From IMG/VR virus record IMGVR_UViG_3300044639_001193, positions 1 through 64,000 of that record: DNA of 64,000 bases. One strand, 5' to 3'. A model generated the notes under the pieces. That model was not told the origin of the DNA, did not search any database, and was given only the letters and a program-made list of their open reading frames with translations. Position numbers and translations under genes: made by a program. The stretch comes from a virus. Numbering within the stretch: the first letter of the stretch is position 1; every line of letters begins with the position of its first letter. Shown here piece after piece: positions 17,885-26,461 of this stretch.

Positions 17885-19224
17885 TGGCTACTAATAGACC
17901 TTTACAATCAGTAGTACTTACTTCAAGTGCTACTACAGTTACGTTTTCTGGCATTGACCAAAGTTATACAGATTTAGTTATAGTAGTTAATGCAAGCCAC
18001 AGCAACGCTACAACCGCAAATATGACTTTAGTATGCAACGGCGATACCGCTTCTAATTACACTTCAAATAGATTACTAGGAAGTGGGTCTGCAGCATCTG
18101 CTGCCTCACAAGGCGCTGGGTTTGCAATGGTTGGCGACATTGACGCAAATACTTTTACTTCAGTCATAAACATAAACAACTATTCAAACTCTAGTAACTA
18201 CAAACACATTCTTTCTAAAACAGGAAATACTGGTGCGTATCTTGGCATCTACTCTTCTATCTGGCGTGGCAGCACTGGCACCAGTAAGGAAGCAATTAAC
18301 TCTATTACTATAGGGTACAACGGCTCTGGTACTTTTAGCGCTGGTTGTACTTTTGACCTTTACGGTATTTCAGCAGGTTCACAAAAAGCAATGGGCGGTG
18401 ACGTTGTTGCTACTGATGGTACTTACTGGTACCACGCATTTAATTATTCAGGAACTTTTACTCCAATTTCAGCATTATCTGTTGACGTGTTAGTTGTTGC
18501 AGGTGGCGGTGGTGGCGCAGGCATGTCAGGAGGCTCAAGTTGCGGCGGCGGTGGCGGCGGTGCAGGTGGACTTGTTTACTACTCTTCACAGTCTCTTGCG
18601 GCATACTCTGCTAGACCAATAGTAGTTGGAGCAGGCGGTGTAGGGGGTGCTTCTGGCAGCAACAACGGCACCAATGGTACTGACTCTTCTTTTGCGACTT
18701 TAACTTCCAGCGTAGGCGGCGGTGGCGGCGGAACTAGCGGAACAAACGGACTTAATGGTGGTTCTGGTGGAGGTGCTGGACAAGGTTCTGGCGGTACTCC
18801 ACGCAGCGGTGGTACGGCTACTGCAGGTCAAGGTAATGCTGGTGGTGGTTCTACGGGACTAGGAGGCGCTGGTGGTGGTGGCGCTGGCGCAGTTGGCGGA
18901 ACAACAAACGATAATCTTGGACGTACGGGTGGTGCTGGAATAAACACTTACTCAACTTGGCATACAGCAACTAGGACTGGCGCTAGTGGGTACGTTGCTG
19001 GCGGCGGTGGCGGTGGTCACTCCCTTTACGGACCAACATCAGGAGTTGCAGGCGGTGCAGGCGGCGGTGGAACTTCAGGGTATTATTCCCCTAACCCATA
19101 CGGCATGGGAAACCCAACACCAGGAACAGCGAATACTGGAGGTGGCGGTGGCGCTGCTGGCGGTACAAACATGCCTGGCGGCAAAGGTGGTTCTGGTCTA
19201 GTTATTGTGAGGTATGCAGTATGA
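17884..19224 (+). CDS. glycine-rich adhesin, first triad
   Basis: A 446-residue protein. Residues 1-165 carry the common N-domain (VTFSGIDQSYTDLVIVV ... CTFDLYGIS). A linker with DGTYWYHAFNYSGTF leads to a glycine-rich domain (about 200-446) of GGGGGAG runs separated by short polar turns, ending GGSGLVIVRYAV. Such domains pack as polyglycine-II sandwiches with variable loops in phage adhesins, for example the S16-type gp38. The variable loops probably decide host range. Confidence 0.82.
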   Translation: MATNRPLQSVVLTSSATTVTFSGIDQSYTDLVIVVNASHSNATTANMTLVCNGDTASNYTSNRLLGSGSAASAASQGAGFAMVGDIDANTFTSVININNYSNSSNYKHILSKTGNTGAYLGIYSSIWRGSTGTSKEAINSITIGYNGSGTFSAGCTFDLYGISAGSQKAMGGDVVATDGTYWYHAFNYSGTFTPISALSVDVLVVAGGGGGAGMSGGSSCGGGGGGAGGLVYYSSQSLAAYSARPIVVGAGGVGGASGSNNGTNGTDSSFATLTSSVGGGGGGTSGTNGLNGGSGGGAGQGSGGTPRSGGTATAGQGNAGGGSTGLGGAGGGGAGAVGGTTNDNLGRTGGAGINTYSTWHTATRTGASGYVAGGGGGGHSLYGPTSGVAGGAGGGGTSGYYSPNPYGMGNPTPGTANTGGGGGAAGGTNMPGGKGGSGLVIVRYAV

Positions 19225-20585
19225 GTCTAGAGACAATGACAAAACTTGCCACTTATACAGTAGGTGCTGGTGGTGATAGTTCGGTAACTTTTTCCAACAT
19301 TCCACAAACTTACACCGATTTGGTAGTTAAAGCATCGGCTAGAACGGCTAGAACTGCAAGCACTATAAATATTTTAAACGTTACATTTAATGGTGTAACA
19401 ACAAATCAAACTGCTCGTATTGTATACGGTGACGCTAGTGGTCTGGCATCAACCACGGACACTAATATTTGGGGGCTTGTTGCAGCAACGGATGCTTGCA
19501 CTGCAAGCACTTTTGGCAATTCTGAATTAACAATTCCAAACTACACTTCAGCAAATTACAAATCAATGTTTTCAGATGGCTTATCTGAAAACGTTGGAGC
19601 AACCGCTTACACTGTACTTTCTGCGGGTCTTTGGTCATCAACTGCTGCTATTACCAGCATTTCATTTGCTTCATCAACAAGTAACACGTTAAAACAATAC
19701 TCAACTTTTACTCTTTATGGCGTAAAAGCAATGCGAAATGCAGTTGGTAACAAAGTTAAAGCAACTGGTGGAACAATAGCCTTTGATGGCACATTTGTAA
19801 CTCATACGTTTAATTCAACCGCTACTTTTACTCCAACTACAAACTTATTAGTTGACTACCTTGTCGTTGCAGGTGGCGGTGGTGGTGGTGGAAACCTTGG
19901 CGGAGGTGGCGGCGCTGGTGGACTTCGCTCAACAGTTACGGCAACAGGTGGTGGCGGGTCGTTAGAATCTGCTTTATCTCTTGCTAGTGGAACAAATTAC
20001 ACAGTCACTATTGGTGCTGGTGGTGCTGCAGGCGCGGCAAACGCACGAGGTGCAAACGGCAGTGATTCTGGATTTGCAAGTATTGCATCATTAGGCGGCG
20101 GTGGTGGTGCGTCAGATGCAAGTACAATTGGTTTAAATGGTGGTTCAGGCGGCGGCGCTTGCGGTACAGACGCATCTAGTGGAACTGCTAACCAAGGTTA
20201 TGCAGGTTCAACTAAGACACCATCAGATGCCTATGCATCAGGTGCTGGTGGTGGCGCAGGTGCTGTTGGTGGTATTTCATCCTTGTACAGGGCTAGTAAT
20301 GGAGGCATCGGTGTTGCAACATCCATAAGTGGTTCACCTGTGTATTATGCAGGTGGTGGAGGTGGTTCTTACTATAACTCTTCAACTCAAGGGTTTAACG
20401 GCGTTGGTGGAGAAGGCGGTGGAGGACGTGGCGGCAATAACCTCAGCACTACAAACTTAGTCGTTCCTACGTCAGGAACTGCCAATACAGGTGGCGGTGG
20501 CGGTGGTAGAGGATGGGCTACAGCAAGTAACAATATCAACGGTGACGGTGGTTCAGGTATAGTTATTGTTCGTTATAAGGGTTAA
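19221..20585 (+). CDS. glycine-rich adhesin, first triad (second copy)
   Basis: A 454-residue paralogue of the preceding protein, overlapping it by ATGA. The N-domain has VTFSNIPQTYTDLVVKAS and STFTLYGVKAM. A strand region (GTFVTHTFNSTATFTPTTN, then LLVDYLVVAGGGGGGG) follows, then glycine-rich strands ending GGSGIVIVRYKG. The N-domain is nearer to the 23252 gene (both share a NSELTIPNYTSANYKS-type stretch) than to its direct neighbour, which suggests that the whole triad was copied. Confidence 0.82.
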   Translation: MSLETMTKLATYTVGAGGDSSVTFSNIPQTYTDLVVKASARTARTASTINILNVTFNGVTTNQTARIVYGDASGLASTTDTNIWGLVAATDACTASTFGNSELTIPNYTSANYKSMFSDGLSENVGATAYTVLSAGLWSSTAAITSISFASSTSNTLKQYSTFTLYGVKAMRNAVGNKVKATGGTIAFDGTFVTHTFNSTATFTPTTNLLVDYLVVAGGGGGGGNLGGGGGAGGLRSTVTATGGGGSLESALSLASGTNYTVTIGAGGAAGAANARGANGSDSGFASIASLGGGGGASDASTIGLNGGSGGGACGTDASSGTANQGYAGSTKTPSDAYASGAGGGAGAVGGISSLYRASNGGIGVATSISGSPVYYAGGGGGSYYNSSTQGFNGVGGEGGGGRGGNNLSTTNLVVPTSGTANTGGGGGGRGWATASNNINGDGGSGIVIVRYKG

Positions 20586-20633
20586 TAGATAAACTTTATT
20601 GTTATCATAAGACAATCGTAAGGAGAAAAACGT

Positions 20634-21005
20634 ATGGCACATTTTGCCGAAATTGATGGCGAAGGCACAGTCCTTCGTGTTCTAGTTGTTGCTGATGACC
20701 AGGAAGCACGTGGTCAAGAGTTCTTGGCTGACGACTTAAGTCTTGGCGGAACTTGGAAGAAGACTTCGTATAACACTGCAGGTGGCGTTCACGCTAATGG
20801 CGGAACTCCGTACCGCAAAAATTATGCAGGCATTGGCTTTAAGTACGATGCCGTTAAAGACGCGTTCATTCCACCAAAGCCTTTCGCATCTTGGATACTT
20901 GATGTTGAAACATGCTTATGGAATGCGCCAACACCAATGCCTACAGATGACAAACTATATGTGTGGGATGAACCAACTACATCTTGGAAGGAAGTAACTG
21001 AATAA
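20634..21005 (+). CDS. conserved environmental-phage virion protein
   Basis: A 123-residue protein after AAGGAG. The arrangement MAHFAEIDGEGTVLRVLVV, WKKTSYNT, RKNYAGIGFKYD, DAFIPPKPFASWILD and a Trp-rich end (YVWDEPTTSWKEV) is common among T4-like cyanophages and other aquatic phages, usually beside fibre genes and without assigned function. Its stop overlaps the next start by one base. Likely a small structural or fibre-tip protein. Confidence 0.8.
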   Translation: MAHFAEIDGEGTVLRVLVVADDQEARGQEFLADDLSLGGTWKKTSYNTAGGVHANGGTPYRKNYAGIGFKYDAVKDAFIPPKPFASWILDVETCLWNAPTPMPTDDKLYVWDEPTTSWKEVTE

Positions 21006-21235
21006 TGGCTGATACAAAAGTAATCGTAAACTGCGCCACTGGCGAAACAACAATTGTTGAACTAACTGCTCAAGAGATTGCAGACCGTGACCAAATGGCT
21101 GCTGCTGCTGCTGAAGAACAAGCAGCACGTGAAACAGAGGCTGCACGTGTAGCCGCTCTTAAAGTTAGCGCAAAAGCAAAACTCGTCGCTGGTGAGCCTC
21201 TCACAGCAGACGAAGCAGCAGTTCTTGTAATTTAA
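21005..21235 (+). CDS. small helical protein paired with the 20634 gene
   Basis: A 76-residue Ala/Glu-rich protein starting within the preceding stop codon. It has a short strand-rich start (KVIVNCATGETTIVELTAQE) followed by one long amphipathic helix (AEEQAARETEAARVAALK). Such helical partners follow the preceding gene type in other environmental phages. A chaperone or assembly role for the fibre tips is possible but unsupported. Confidence 0.7.
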   Translation: MADTKVIVNCATGETTIVELTAQEIADRDQMAAAAAEEQAARETEAARVAALKVSAKAKLVAGEPLTADEAAVLVI

Positions 21236-21266
21236 TTACGCCCTTTTTTCAGTAAAGGATTCATTC

Positions 21267-21872
21267 ATGTCTATTAGACGATTTAGTACATCCAGTCTAA
21301 CAACTGGTTCTAAGTCGTCTAAATTCTGGGACCAAGAAACTCTTCCTGGTGCTTTTGAATCTATTGCTGTTGCTACTGTGACTAGCGGTGGAGCAGCGTC
21401 TGTCACTTTTAGCAGCATCCCTAGTACTTATACGCATTTAGAATTGCGCTCTCTAAACAAAAATACAGGCACTGGCGTTTCACCTAAAAATGCAAACAAT
21501 TTAATTATATTTAATAGTGATACTGGTTCTAATTATGCCAGTCATTATATTTATGGTACTGGTGCTGCTGCTGCTGTTGGAGCAAATGCCAGTCAAACAT
21601 CTATATTAGGTGGCAAGGGTGGTAATCTAAACGCTTCCTACACACTTTATGTAGGTTCACAAGTTACAAGTATTTTAGATTATGCAAACACAAATAAATA
21701 TAAAACTGTTAGAACCTTGACTGGTGCAGATTTTAATGGTTCAGGTGAAATATTTTTTGCTAGCGGTTTATGGATGAATACAAATGCAATAACCACAATT
21801 ACAATTACAAATGATGCAGGTAATCTTGCCGAGTATTCATCTTTTGCGCTATACGGAATTAGAGGTGCATAA
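21267..21872 (+). CDS. tip adhesin-like protein, second triad, no Gly-rich tail
   Basis: A 201-residue paralogue of the 17252 gene. Shared features are the RFS..S start, VTFSSIPSTYTHLELRS, SHYIYGTGA, ILDYANTNKYKTVRTLTG and SSFALYGIRGA. Differences concentrate in the middle (NKNTGTGVSPKNANN and TSILGGKGGNLNASYTL), as expected for receptor-facing loops. It opens a second triad with the same order as the first. Confidence 0.78.
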   Translation: MSIRRFSTSSLTTGSKSSKFWDQETLPGAFESIAVATVTSGGAASVTFSSIPSTYTHLELRSLNKNTGTGVSPKNANNLIIFNSDTGSNYASHYIYGTGAAAAVGANASQTSILGGKGGNLNASYTLYVGSQVTSILDYANTNKYKTVRTLTGADFNGSGEIFFASGLWMNTNAITTITITNDAGNLAEYSSFALYGIRGA

Positions 21873-23252
21873 ATGGCTGTAACAAGTAACTACGGTGCTG
21901 CACCTACGTATGTAAAAATTGCCAGTACTACATTGGGTAGTGCTTCTTCCTCATACACTTTTTCTAATATTCCACAAGGTTATACTGATTTAAGATTGGT
22001 ATGTACTGCCCAAAATACTTCGGCTAACTTCTATATGGAAATCAACGCTGATACTGGTGCAAACTATTCAATGACATATCTTGATGGAGATGGTTCAAGT
22101 GCTTTGAGTGGTAGATTTTCTGGATTAACAGTAGGTGCTTTAGTCGGAAGGTCAGCAACATTTCCAGATACGACTAATGTATTTGGTACCTGTCTTATAG
22201 ATGTAATGAATTATGCAAACACAACGACATATAAAACTGTTCTCTCCCGATATGGAAATGCAGGGGTCAATACTGCGGTAGCGGTAAATCTATGGAGAAG
22301 CACATCTGCAATAACACAGTTAAAGTTAGTAGCATTTGCTTCTAACTTTAGAACTGGCAGCACATTTACTCTATACGGTATTAAAGCCGCTATTGGAGCG
22401 CCAAAAGCAATTGGTGGCGACAGTATTACCACTGACGGTACTTATTGGTATCACGCATTCCGCAATACTGGTGCATTTAAACCTAGCCAAGCAATTACTG
22501 CAGACGTTCTACAGATAGCAGGTGGTGGTTCTGGTGCAGTTGATGACGTTCAGTTCTGGGGCGGCGGCGGTGGTGGTGCTGGTGGTGTTTCATACGTTGC
22601 CTCACAATCTTTAACTGCAAATACTTCTTACACAGCAACAGTTGGTGCTGGCGGTATGTTTGACTGGACTTGGCCTTCTGCAACAAAAGGTTCTAACTCT
22701 CAATTTGGTTCTTTAACTGCTGCTGTTGGTGGCGGTGTTGGTATAGGTAACTACTCTTCTGGACTTGGTAATGGCGGTTCTGGTGGTGGTGGTTTTTCTA
22801 GAATTACAAGTACTGGTGGTACGGCTACTGCAGGTCAAGGTAATGCTGGTGGTACGTCTGGTCAACCAGGCGGCGGTGGTGGCGGTGCTGGCGGTGCTGG
22901 TGGTAATGCGCCTAATCAATACAGTGGTGGTCTTGGCGGCGTTGGTACCTCAACTTACTCAAGTTGGGGCGCAGCAACTAATACAGGCCATCTAGTTTCT
23001 GGCGTTACGTACTTTGCTGGCGGTGGAGGTGGTGGTTCTGTTCCTTATTATGGAACTGTAGTTACTCCTGCTGGTGGTTCTGGCGGTGGCGGTGCTGGTT
23101 CAGTAGGTGGAATTGGCAATAAAGGTACTTCTGGTCTATCTAATACTGGCGGTGGTGGCGGTGGCGGTGGCGGCGTTAGTACTGCTGGCAGTGGCGCTGG
23201 CCCTGGAGGTAATGGTGGTTCAGGAATTATCATTGTGAGGTATACAGTCTAA
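21873..23252 (+). CDS. glycine-rich adhesin, second triad
   Basis: A 459-residue counterpart of the 17884 gene. The N-domain has YTFSNIPQGYTDLRLVCTA and GSTFTLYGIKAA. The linker DGTYWYHAFRNTGAF nearly copies the one in the 17884 protein. The glycine-rich domain is longer, with a nine-residue glycine run near the end, and closes with GGSGIIIVRYTV. It directly abuts its neighbours, consistent with one polycistronic adhesin unit. Confidence 0.82.
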   Translation: MAVTSNYGAAPTYVKIASTTLGSASSSYTFSNIPQGYTDLRLVCTAQNTSANFYMEINADTGANYSMTYLDGDGSSALSGRFSGLTVGALVGRSATFPDTTNVFGTCLIDVMNYANTTTYKTVLSRYGNAGVNTAVAVNLWRSTSAITQLKLVAFASNFRTGSTFTLYGIKAAIGAPKAIGGDSITTDGTYWYHAFRNTGAFKPSQAITADVLQIAGGGSGAVDDVQFWGGGGGGAGGVSYVASQSLTANTSYTATVGAGGMFDWTWPSATKGSNSQFGSLTAAVGGGVGIGNYSSGLGNGGSGGGGFSRITSTGGTATAGQGNAGGTSGQPGGGGGGAGGAGGNAPNQYSGGLGGVGTSTYSSWGAATNTGHLVSGVTYFAGGGGGGSVPYYGTVVTPAGGSGGGGAGSVGGIGNKGTSGLSNTGGGGGGGGGVSTAGSGAGPGGNGGSGIIIVRYTV

Positions 23253-24595
23253 TGGCTAGAGGTTATGAACTTATTCAAGCACAAACTTTAACTAGTTCTG
23301 CTGCTTCTGTTACATTCTCTAATATTCCGCAAAATTTTACTGATTTGGTTGTTAAGATGTCAGCAAGGTCAGTCACAGATACTCCTGCTTGTGTTGGATT
23401 TGTTCAATTTAATGCCGATACTGGTTCAAACTACTCATATAAATATATAAGAGGCATTGGTTCTGGTAGCGGTGATTCAAGTGGGGCTTCACCCACTACA
23501 AGTGTATATTTGTTTATTATTGCGGCTTCTAACGCTACTGCTTCAACTTTTAGTAATTCAGAAATGTATATTCCAAATTATGCGAGTGCTAATTACAAAT
23601 CAGTTTCAATGGATAGCGCATCAGAAAATAATGCTGCAAGAGCAGATGCAGTATTAACTGCTGGATTATGGAGCAGCACCGCCGCCATTACTTCAATAAA
23701 ATTATCAGAGGCTACTGGAGCCTTCGCCCAACACTCAACCTTTCAACTTTACGGTGTTGGCGGTACTCGTGCTACAGGTGGAACTATTACAGCAGATGTT
23801 AATTATACTTATCACACATTTACTTCAACTACGCTTTTTACCGCATTAGAAAAGATTAACAATGCCGATTTCCTTGTAGTAGCAGGTGGCGGTGGAGGCG
23901 GTTCTGACCGTGCTGGTGGTGGTGGCGCTGGTGGTTATCGTTCTTCTACAGGACAAACTTTCTTAGCAGGAACATCTTATACAGTAGTAGTAGGTGCTGG
24001 CGGTGCTGGCGGTGCTGGCGGTGGTGCTAACAACGGTGTTAAAGGTGGTACTTCTTCTTTTAGAAGTACATCTTCTACTGGCGGCGGCGGTGGAGGTGCT
24101 GGTACAACTGGTTTGATTGGCGGTTCAGGTGGTGGTGGTTTTGGACAATCAAATTATGCTGGTGGAGCAGGTAACGAAGGTGGTTATTCTCCAGTAGAAG
24201 GTTATGCTGGCGGTGCGTCTTATCAATCAGGAGCAATTTTTTCTTCTGGAGGTGGCGGTGGTGCTGGCGGACTTGGCCTTGCAGCAACAAGTGTTGGGCC
24301 AGGACACGGTGGACCAGGCTCTAACGCACATACAACTTGGTTAACTGCAACTGGTACGGGAAATAATGGTTACCTTGCAGGTGGCGGCGGCGGTGCTGGA
24401 GATTCTATGGCTAACCCAACTGGTGGTGGTAATGGTGGAATTGGTGGTGGTGGTACTGGTGGATTTAAAGCAGGAGTGGGAACTGCTGGAACTACTAACA
24501 CTGGTTCAGGTGGCGGTGGCGGCGGCAATAACCCACAGGTGGCTGGCGGTGCTGGCGGTTCTGGCTTAGTTATCATTCGTTACCCTAATACATAA
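23252..24595 (+). CDS. glycine-rich adhesin, second triad (second copy)
   Basis: A 447-residue counterpart of the 19221 gene. The N-domain has VTFSNIPQNFTDLVVKMS, FSNSEMYIPNYASANYKS and STFQLYGVGG. The linker NYTYHTFTSTTLF is followed by FLVVAGGGGGGS and the glycine-rich domain ending GGSGLVIIRYPNT. It is the last adhesin of the cluster, and its start overlaps the previous stop by one base. Confidence 0.82.
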   Translation: MARGYELIQAQTLTSSAASVTFSNIPQNFTDLVVKMSARSVTDTPACVGFVQFNADTGSNYSYKYIRGIGSGSGDSSGASPTTSVYLFIIAASNATASTFSNSEMYIPNYASANYKSVSMDSASENNAARADAVLTAGLWSSTAAITSIKLSEATGAFAQHSTFQLYGVGGTRATGGTITADVNYTYHTFTSTTLFTALEKINNADFLVVAGGGGGGSDRAGGGGAGGYRSSTGQTFLAGTSYTVVVGAGGAGGAGGGANNGVKGGTSSFRSTSSTGGGGGGAGTTGLIGGSGGGGFGQSNYAGGAGNEGGYSPVEGYAGGASYQSGAIFSSGGGGGAGGLGLAATSVGPGHGGPGSNAHTTWLTATGTGNNGYLAGGGGGAGDSMANPTGGGNGGIGGGGTGGFKAGVGTAGTTNTGSGGGGGGNNPQVAGGAGGSGLVIIRYPNT

Positions 24596-24604
24596 GGAGA
24601 CGCC

Positions 24605-25138
24605 ATGCGTGGAAGTAAAGTCCAGGGGCGTTTTAAAATTGATTTTGAAAGCAAATCTATGGAAGAAGGCGTAACGGATGAACTCCGTGACCCTGTAGGT
24701 TCCCTGGTTAATTGGTACCAATGGGATGAACAAGCCTTACAAGATGACTATGAGAACTGGGTTGACCCAATCTACGATGTCTCTAATGAAGGTGTAGATA
24801 GCGGCCTTGCTTGGAAGACGCCAATTGAAGTGCCAGTAATTATGGCGCAACAAATTCGCGGTACTAACATCATGAACGAACGCGGTCTTTACACCACAGA
24901 TACATTGCGCCTAGTTATAGGTGTTAACGATGTAAACCGTTTAATCCCAGATGTCTTGGTAAACCCAACACTTCATATCCAAGACCGTATTGTCTTTCAA
25001 GATACTGTCTTTATCCCTACCCGTGTACTCCCACGAGGACGTTATGCCAATTTCTACAGCGTTGTAACTGTTGACCTTAACCAGCAGAACCCTGAAGAGT
25101 TGGTAAACTTTAAGACGTTCCAACAGTGGGCACGCTAG
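24605..25138 (+). CDS. probable head-closure or neck protein
   Basis: A 177-residue protein after AAGGAG. The C-terminal half has the strand pattern of head-closure proteins: LVIGVNDVNRLIPDVLVNP, HIQDRIVFQDTVFIPTRVLP and YSVVTVDLNQQNPEELVN. The N-terminal half is acidic with aromatic residues (NWYQWDEQALQDDYENW). Its position after the fibre cluster and before the tail genes fits a connector. The name rests on pattern and position, not on a decisive motif. Confidence 0.6.
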   Translation: MRGSKVQGRFKIDFESKSMEEGVTDELRDPVGSLVNWYQWDEQALQDDYENWVDPIYDVSNEGVDSGLAWKTPIEVPVIMAQQIRGTNIMNERGLYTTDTLRLVIGVNDVNRLIPDVLVNPTLHIQDRIVFQDTVFIPTRVLPRGRYANFYSVVTVDLNQQNPEELVNFKTFQQWAR

Positions 25139-25152
25139 GAAAGGGAAGCACG

Positions 25153-25299
25153 ATGTCTTTTGAACCAGAAATTGATGAAGACCTATTTGACGAGGATTGT
25201 GATTGTAAAGGCAACTGCCTTTGCGATGATTACGATGACCATGCGTTAGACGAAGAAAAATTAGAAGACCTTGATGACGAGGATTGGGAGGATAGTTAA
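25153..25299 (+). CDS. acidic Cys-rich microprotein
   Basis: A 48-residue protein of which almost half is Asp or Glu (FEPEIDEDLFDEDCDCKGN ... DLDDEDWEDS). Four Cys in a C-x-C-x3-C-x-C arrangement (residues 16, 18, 22, 24) could bind a metal ion. The ATG follows AGGAAAGGGAAG and the stop shares a base with the next ATG. It is the only acidic member among lysine-rich neighbours, so it might neutralise or chaperone them; that is inference. Confidence 0.6.
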   Translation: MSFEPEIDEDLFDEDCDCKGNCLCDDYDDHALDEEKLEDLDDEDWEDS

Positions 25300-25484
25300 T
25301 GGCAACTAAAGCACCAAAACCTATTAAAGGCAAAGGTAAAGTAGAGAAAGTAATGAAGGAAGCCAAAGCAGGCAAACTTCACTCTGGCTCTAAGACTGGA
25401 CCTATCGTAAAGAACCCTAAGCAGGCTGTTGCAATTGCTCTTTCAGAACAACGCAAGGCTGACAAAGGCAAAAAGAAGAAGTAA
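25299..25484 (+). CDS. DUF6496-like lysine-rich protein
   Basis: A 61-residue basic protein. The core VEKVMKEAKAGKLHSGS, then KTGPIVKNPKQAVAIALSEQ, matches the DUF6496 pattern, in which a helix precedes an H-S-G-S turn and a K-Q-A-x-A-I-A helix. DUF6496 proteins are small, widespread and of unknown function. The C-terminus is KGKKKK. It opens a chain of overlapping lysine-rich genes. Confidence 0.75.
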   Translation: MATKAPKPIKGKGKVEKVMKEAKAGKLHSGSKTGPIVKNPKQAVAIALSEQRKADKGKKKK

Positions 25485-25543
25485 TGATTACCAAGATTTT
25501 GCCAGCACCGTTGGCATACCCAAATGGGGGAGGACTAAAGACC

Positions 25544-25678
25544 ATGGCTAATAAAAAACCTGAATCTCAAAAACTAGAGATGGAAGCGCTTGAAGCCAAG
25601 CACAAAGTTGAAATAGCAAAGTTGTCAGAGAAACATGCTAAGTCTAATAAACCAGTAAAGGCAAAGACAAATGGCTAA
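25544..25678 (+). CDS. small lysine-rich helical protein
   Basis: ATG 25544 follows GGGGGAGG by ten bases and gives 44 residues: KKPESQKLEMEALEAKHKVE and a Lys-rich tail. A longer frame begins at ATG 25484, overlapping the previous stop by one base, and would add 20 residues (MITKILPAPLAYPNGGGLKT); either start is possible. The protein is one charged helix with no recognisable family. Confidence 0.55.
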   Translation: MANKKPESQKLEMEALEAKHKVEIAKLSEKHAKSNKPVKAKTNG

Positions 25679-25874
25679 AGTTATTAAAGCAGATGGCGAA
25701 AAACATACTATTAAGAAAAACAAAACAGGAGATGTAATCGTTGACCATGCTGGAAAAAAAGGTCCTTACGACAAGATTAACCTGACAAAAAAGGCTGGGG
25801 CTAAGACACTTACGCAAGGTGTTGCTGCTACCAAAAAGTGGCATTCAACTCACCAGTCTAAGAGAGGTAAATAA
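25671..25874 (+). CDS. small basic protein
   Basis: A 67-residue lysine-rich protein (about a quarter Lys) that overlaps the preceding gene by 8 bases. It has a short strand-rich start (KVIKADGEKHTIKKNKTGDV) and a basic end (KKWHSTHQSKRGK). I do not recognise a family. The charge suggests contact with nucleic acid or an acidic partner. Confidence 0.65.
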   Translation: MAKVIKADGEKHTIKKNKTGDVIVDHAGKKGPYDKINLTKKAGAKTLTQGVAATKKWHSTHQSKRGK

Positions 25875-26032
25875 TGCCAAAAGCAACTACTCCTCCGTGG
25901 AATAAGAAAAACCCAAATAAGAAATCTAAGCCAATGTCTCCTGCAAAGAAGGCTGCGGCTAAAGCACGGGCAGAAAAGGCTGGGCGCCCATACCCAAACC
26001 TTGTTGACAATATGTGGGCCTCAAAAAACTAA
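25874..26032 (+). CDS. 52-residue lysine-rich protein
   Basis: Starts in the previous stop codon (TAATG) and ends TAA at 26030-26032. The product begins MPKATTPPWNKKNPNKKS, continues with an Ala/Lys helix (SPAKKAAAKARAEKAG) resembling the tails of linker histones and HU-like proteins, and ends LVDNMWASKN. The tight overlaps on both sides and the biased charge support a real gene. Function unknown. Confidence 0.65.
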   Translation: MPKATTPPWNKKNPNKKSKPMSPAKKAAAKARAEKAGRPYPNLVDNMWASKN

Positions 26033-26041
26033 GGAGATAAT

Positions 26042-26209
26042 ATGTGCGTTAAATGTGGATGTGGAAAGAAAAAGGGAGAACCTGGCTACGGCAAAGGTAA
26101 GGCTTCAAAAGGCATGTCTCCAAAACAGGCTAAAATTGCAGGGGCTGCAAAGCCAACAAATAAAATTACTGGGGATGACTTCAAAGCCCTAAAGCGTGGC
26201 AAGAAGTAA
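26042..26209 (+). CDS. 55-residue Cys/Lys-rich protein
   Basis: ATG 26042 follows AAGGAGATA. The product opens with MCVKCGCGKKKGEPGYG, a compact C-x2-C-x-C knuckle, followed by KASKGMSPKQAKIAGAAKP and a basic C-terminus. The SPKQAKIAG stretch is typical of small phage basic proteins. Possibly a metal-binding nucleic-acid-contact protein. The next gene begins directly after the stop. Confidence 0.65.
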   Translation: MCVKCGCGKKKGEPGYGKGKASKGMSPKQAKIAGAAKPTNKITGDDFKALKRGKK

Positions 26210-26458
26210 ATGATTTCCCAAACTCAATTTGCTCCAGGTGGCGGTGGTTCTGGTGCTATGCCTATGAACCCTGGCGCTATGTCAGTAAGGATGACCCCTA
26301 TGGCTGTCTCTATGCCACAAGCACCACGGTCAGTCTTTGGGGGTGCTGGGATGCTTAAAACTCCAGACCCTGTGGGTTCTGGGCTTAGTAAAGCACTATC
26401 AAAATCAACCACTTCCGCACCAGGAGCGATGGTCCAACCAAACAAAAAGGTTATGTAA
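26210..26458 (+). CDS. Met/Pro/Gly-rich small protein
   Basis: An 82-residue protein that begins immediately after the preceding stop. It is disordered in appearance: a glycine run (FAPGGGGSGAM), Met-Pro-rich segments (MPMNPGAMSVRMTPMAVSMP) and a Ser/Lys tail ending QPNKKVM. No domain is recognisable. It resembles flexible virion linker proteins more than an enzyme. Confidence 0.6.
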   Translation: MISQTQFAPGGGGSGAMPMNPGAMSVRMTPMAVSMPQAPRSVFGGAGMLKTPDPVGSGLSKALSKSTTSAPGAMVQPNKKVM

Positions 26459-26461
26459 TCT

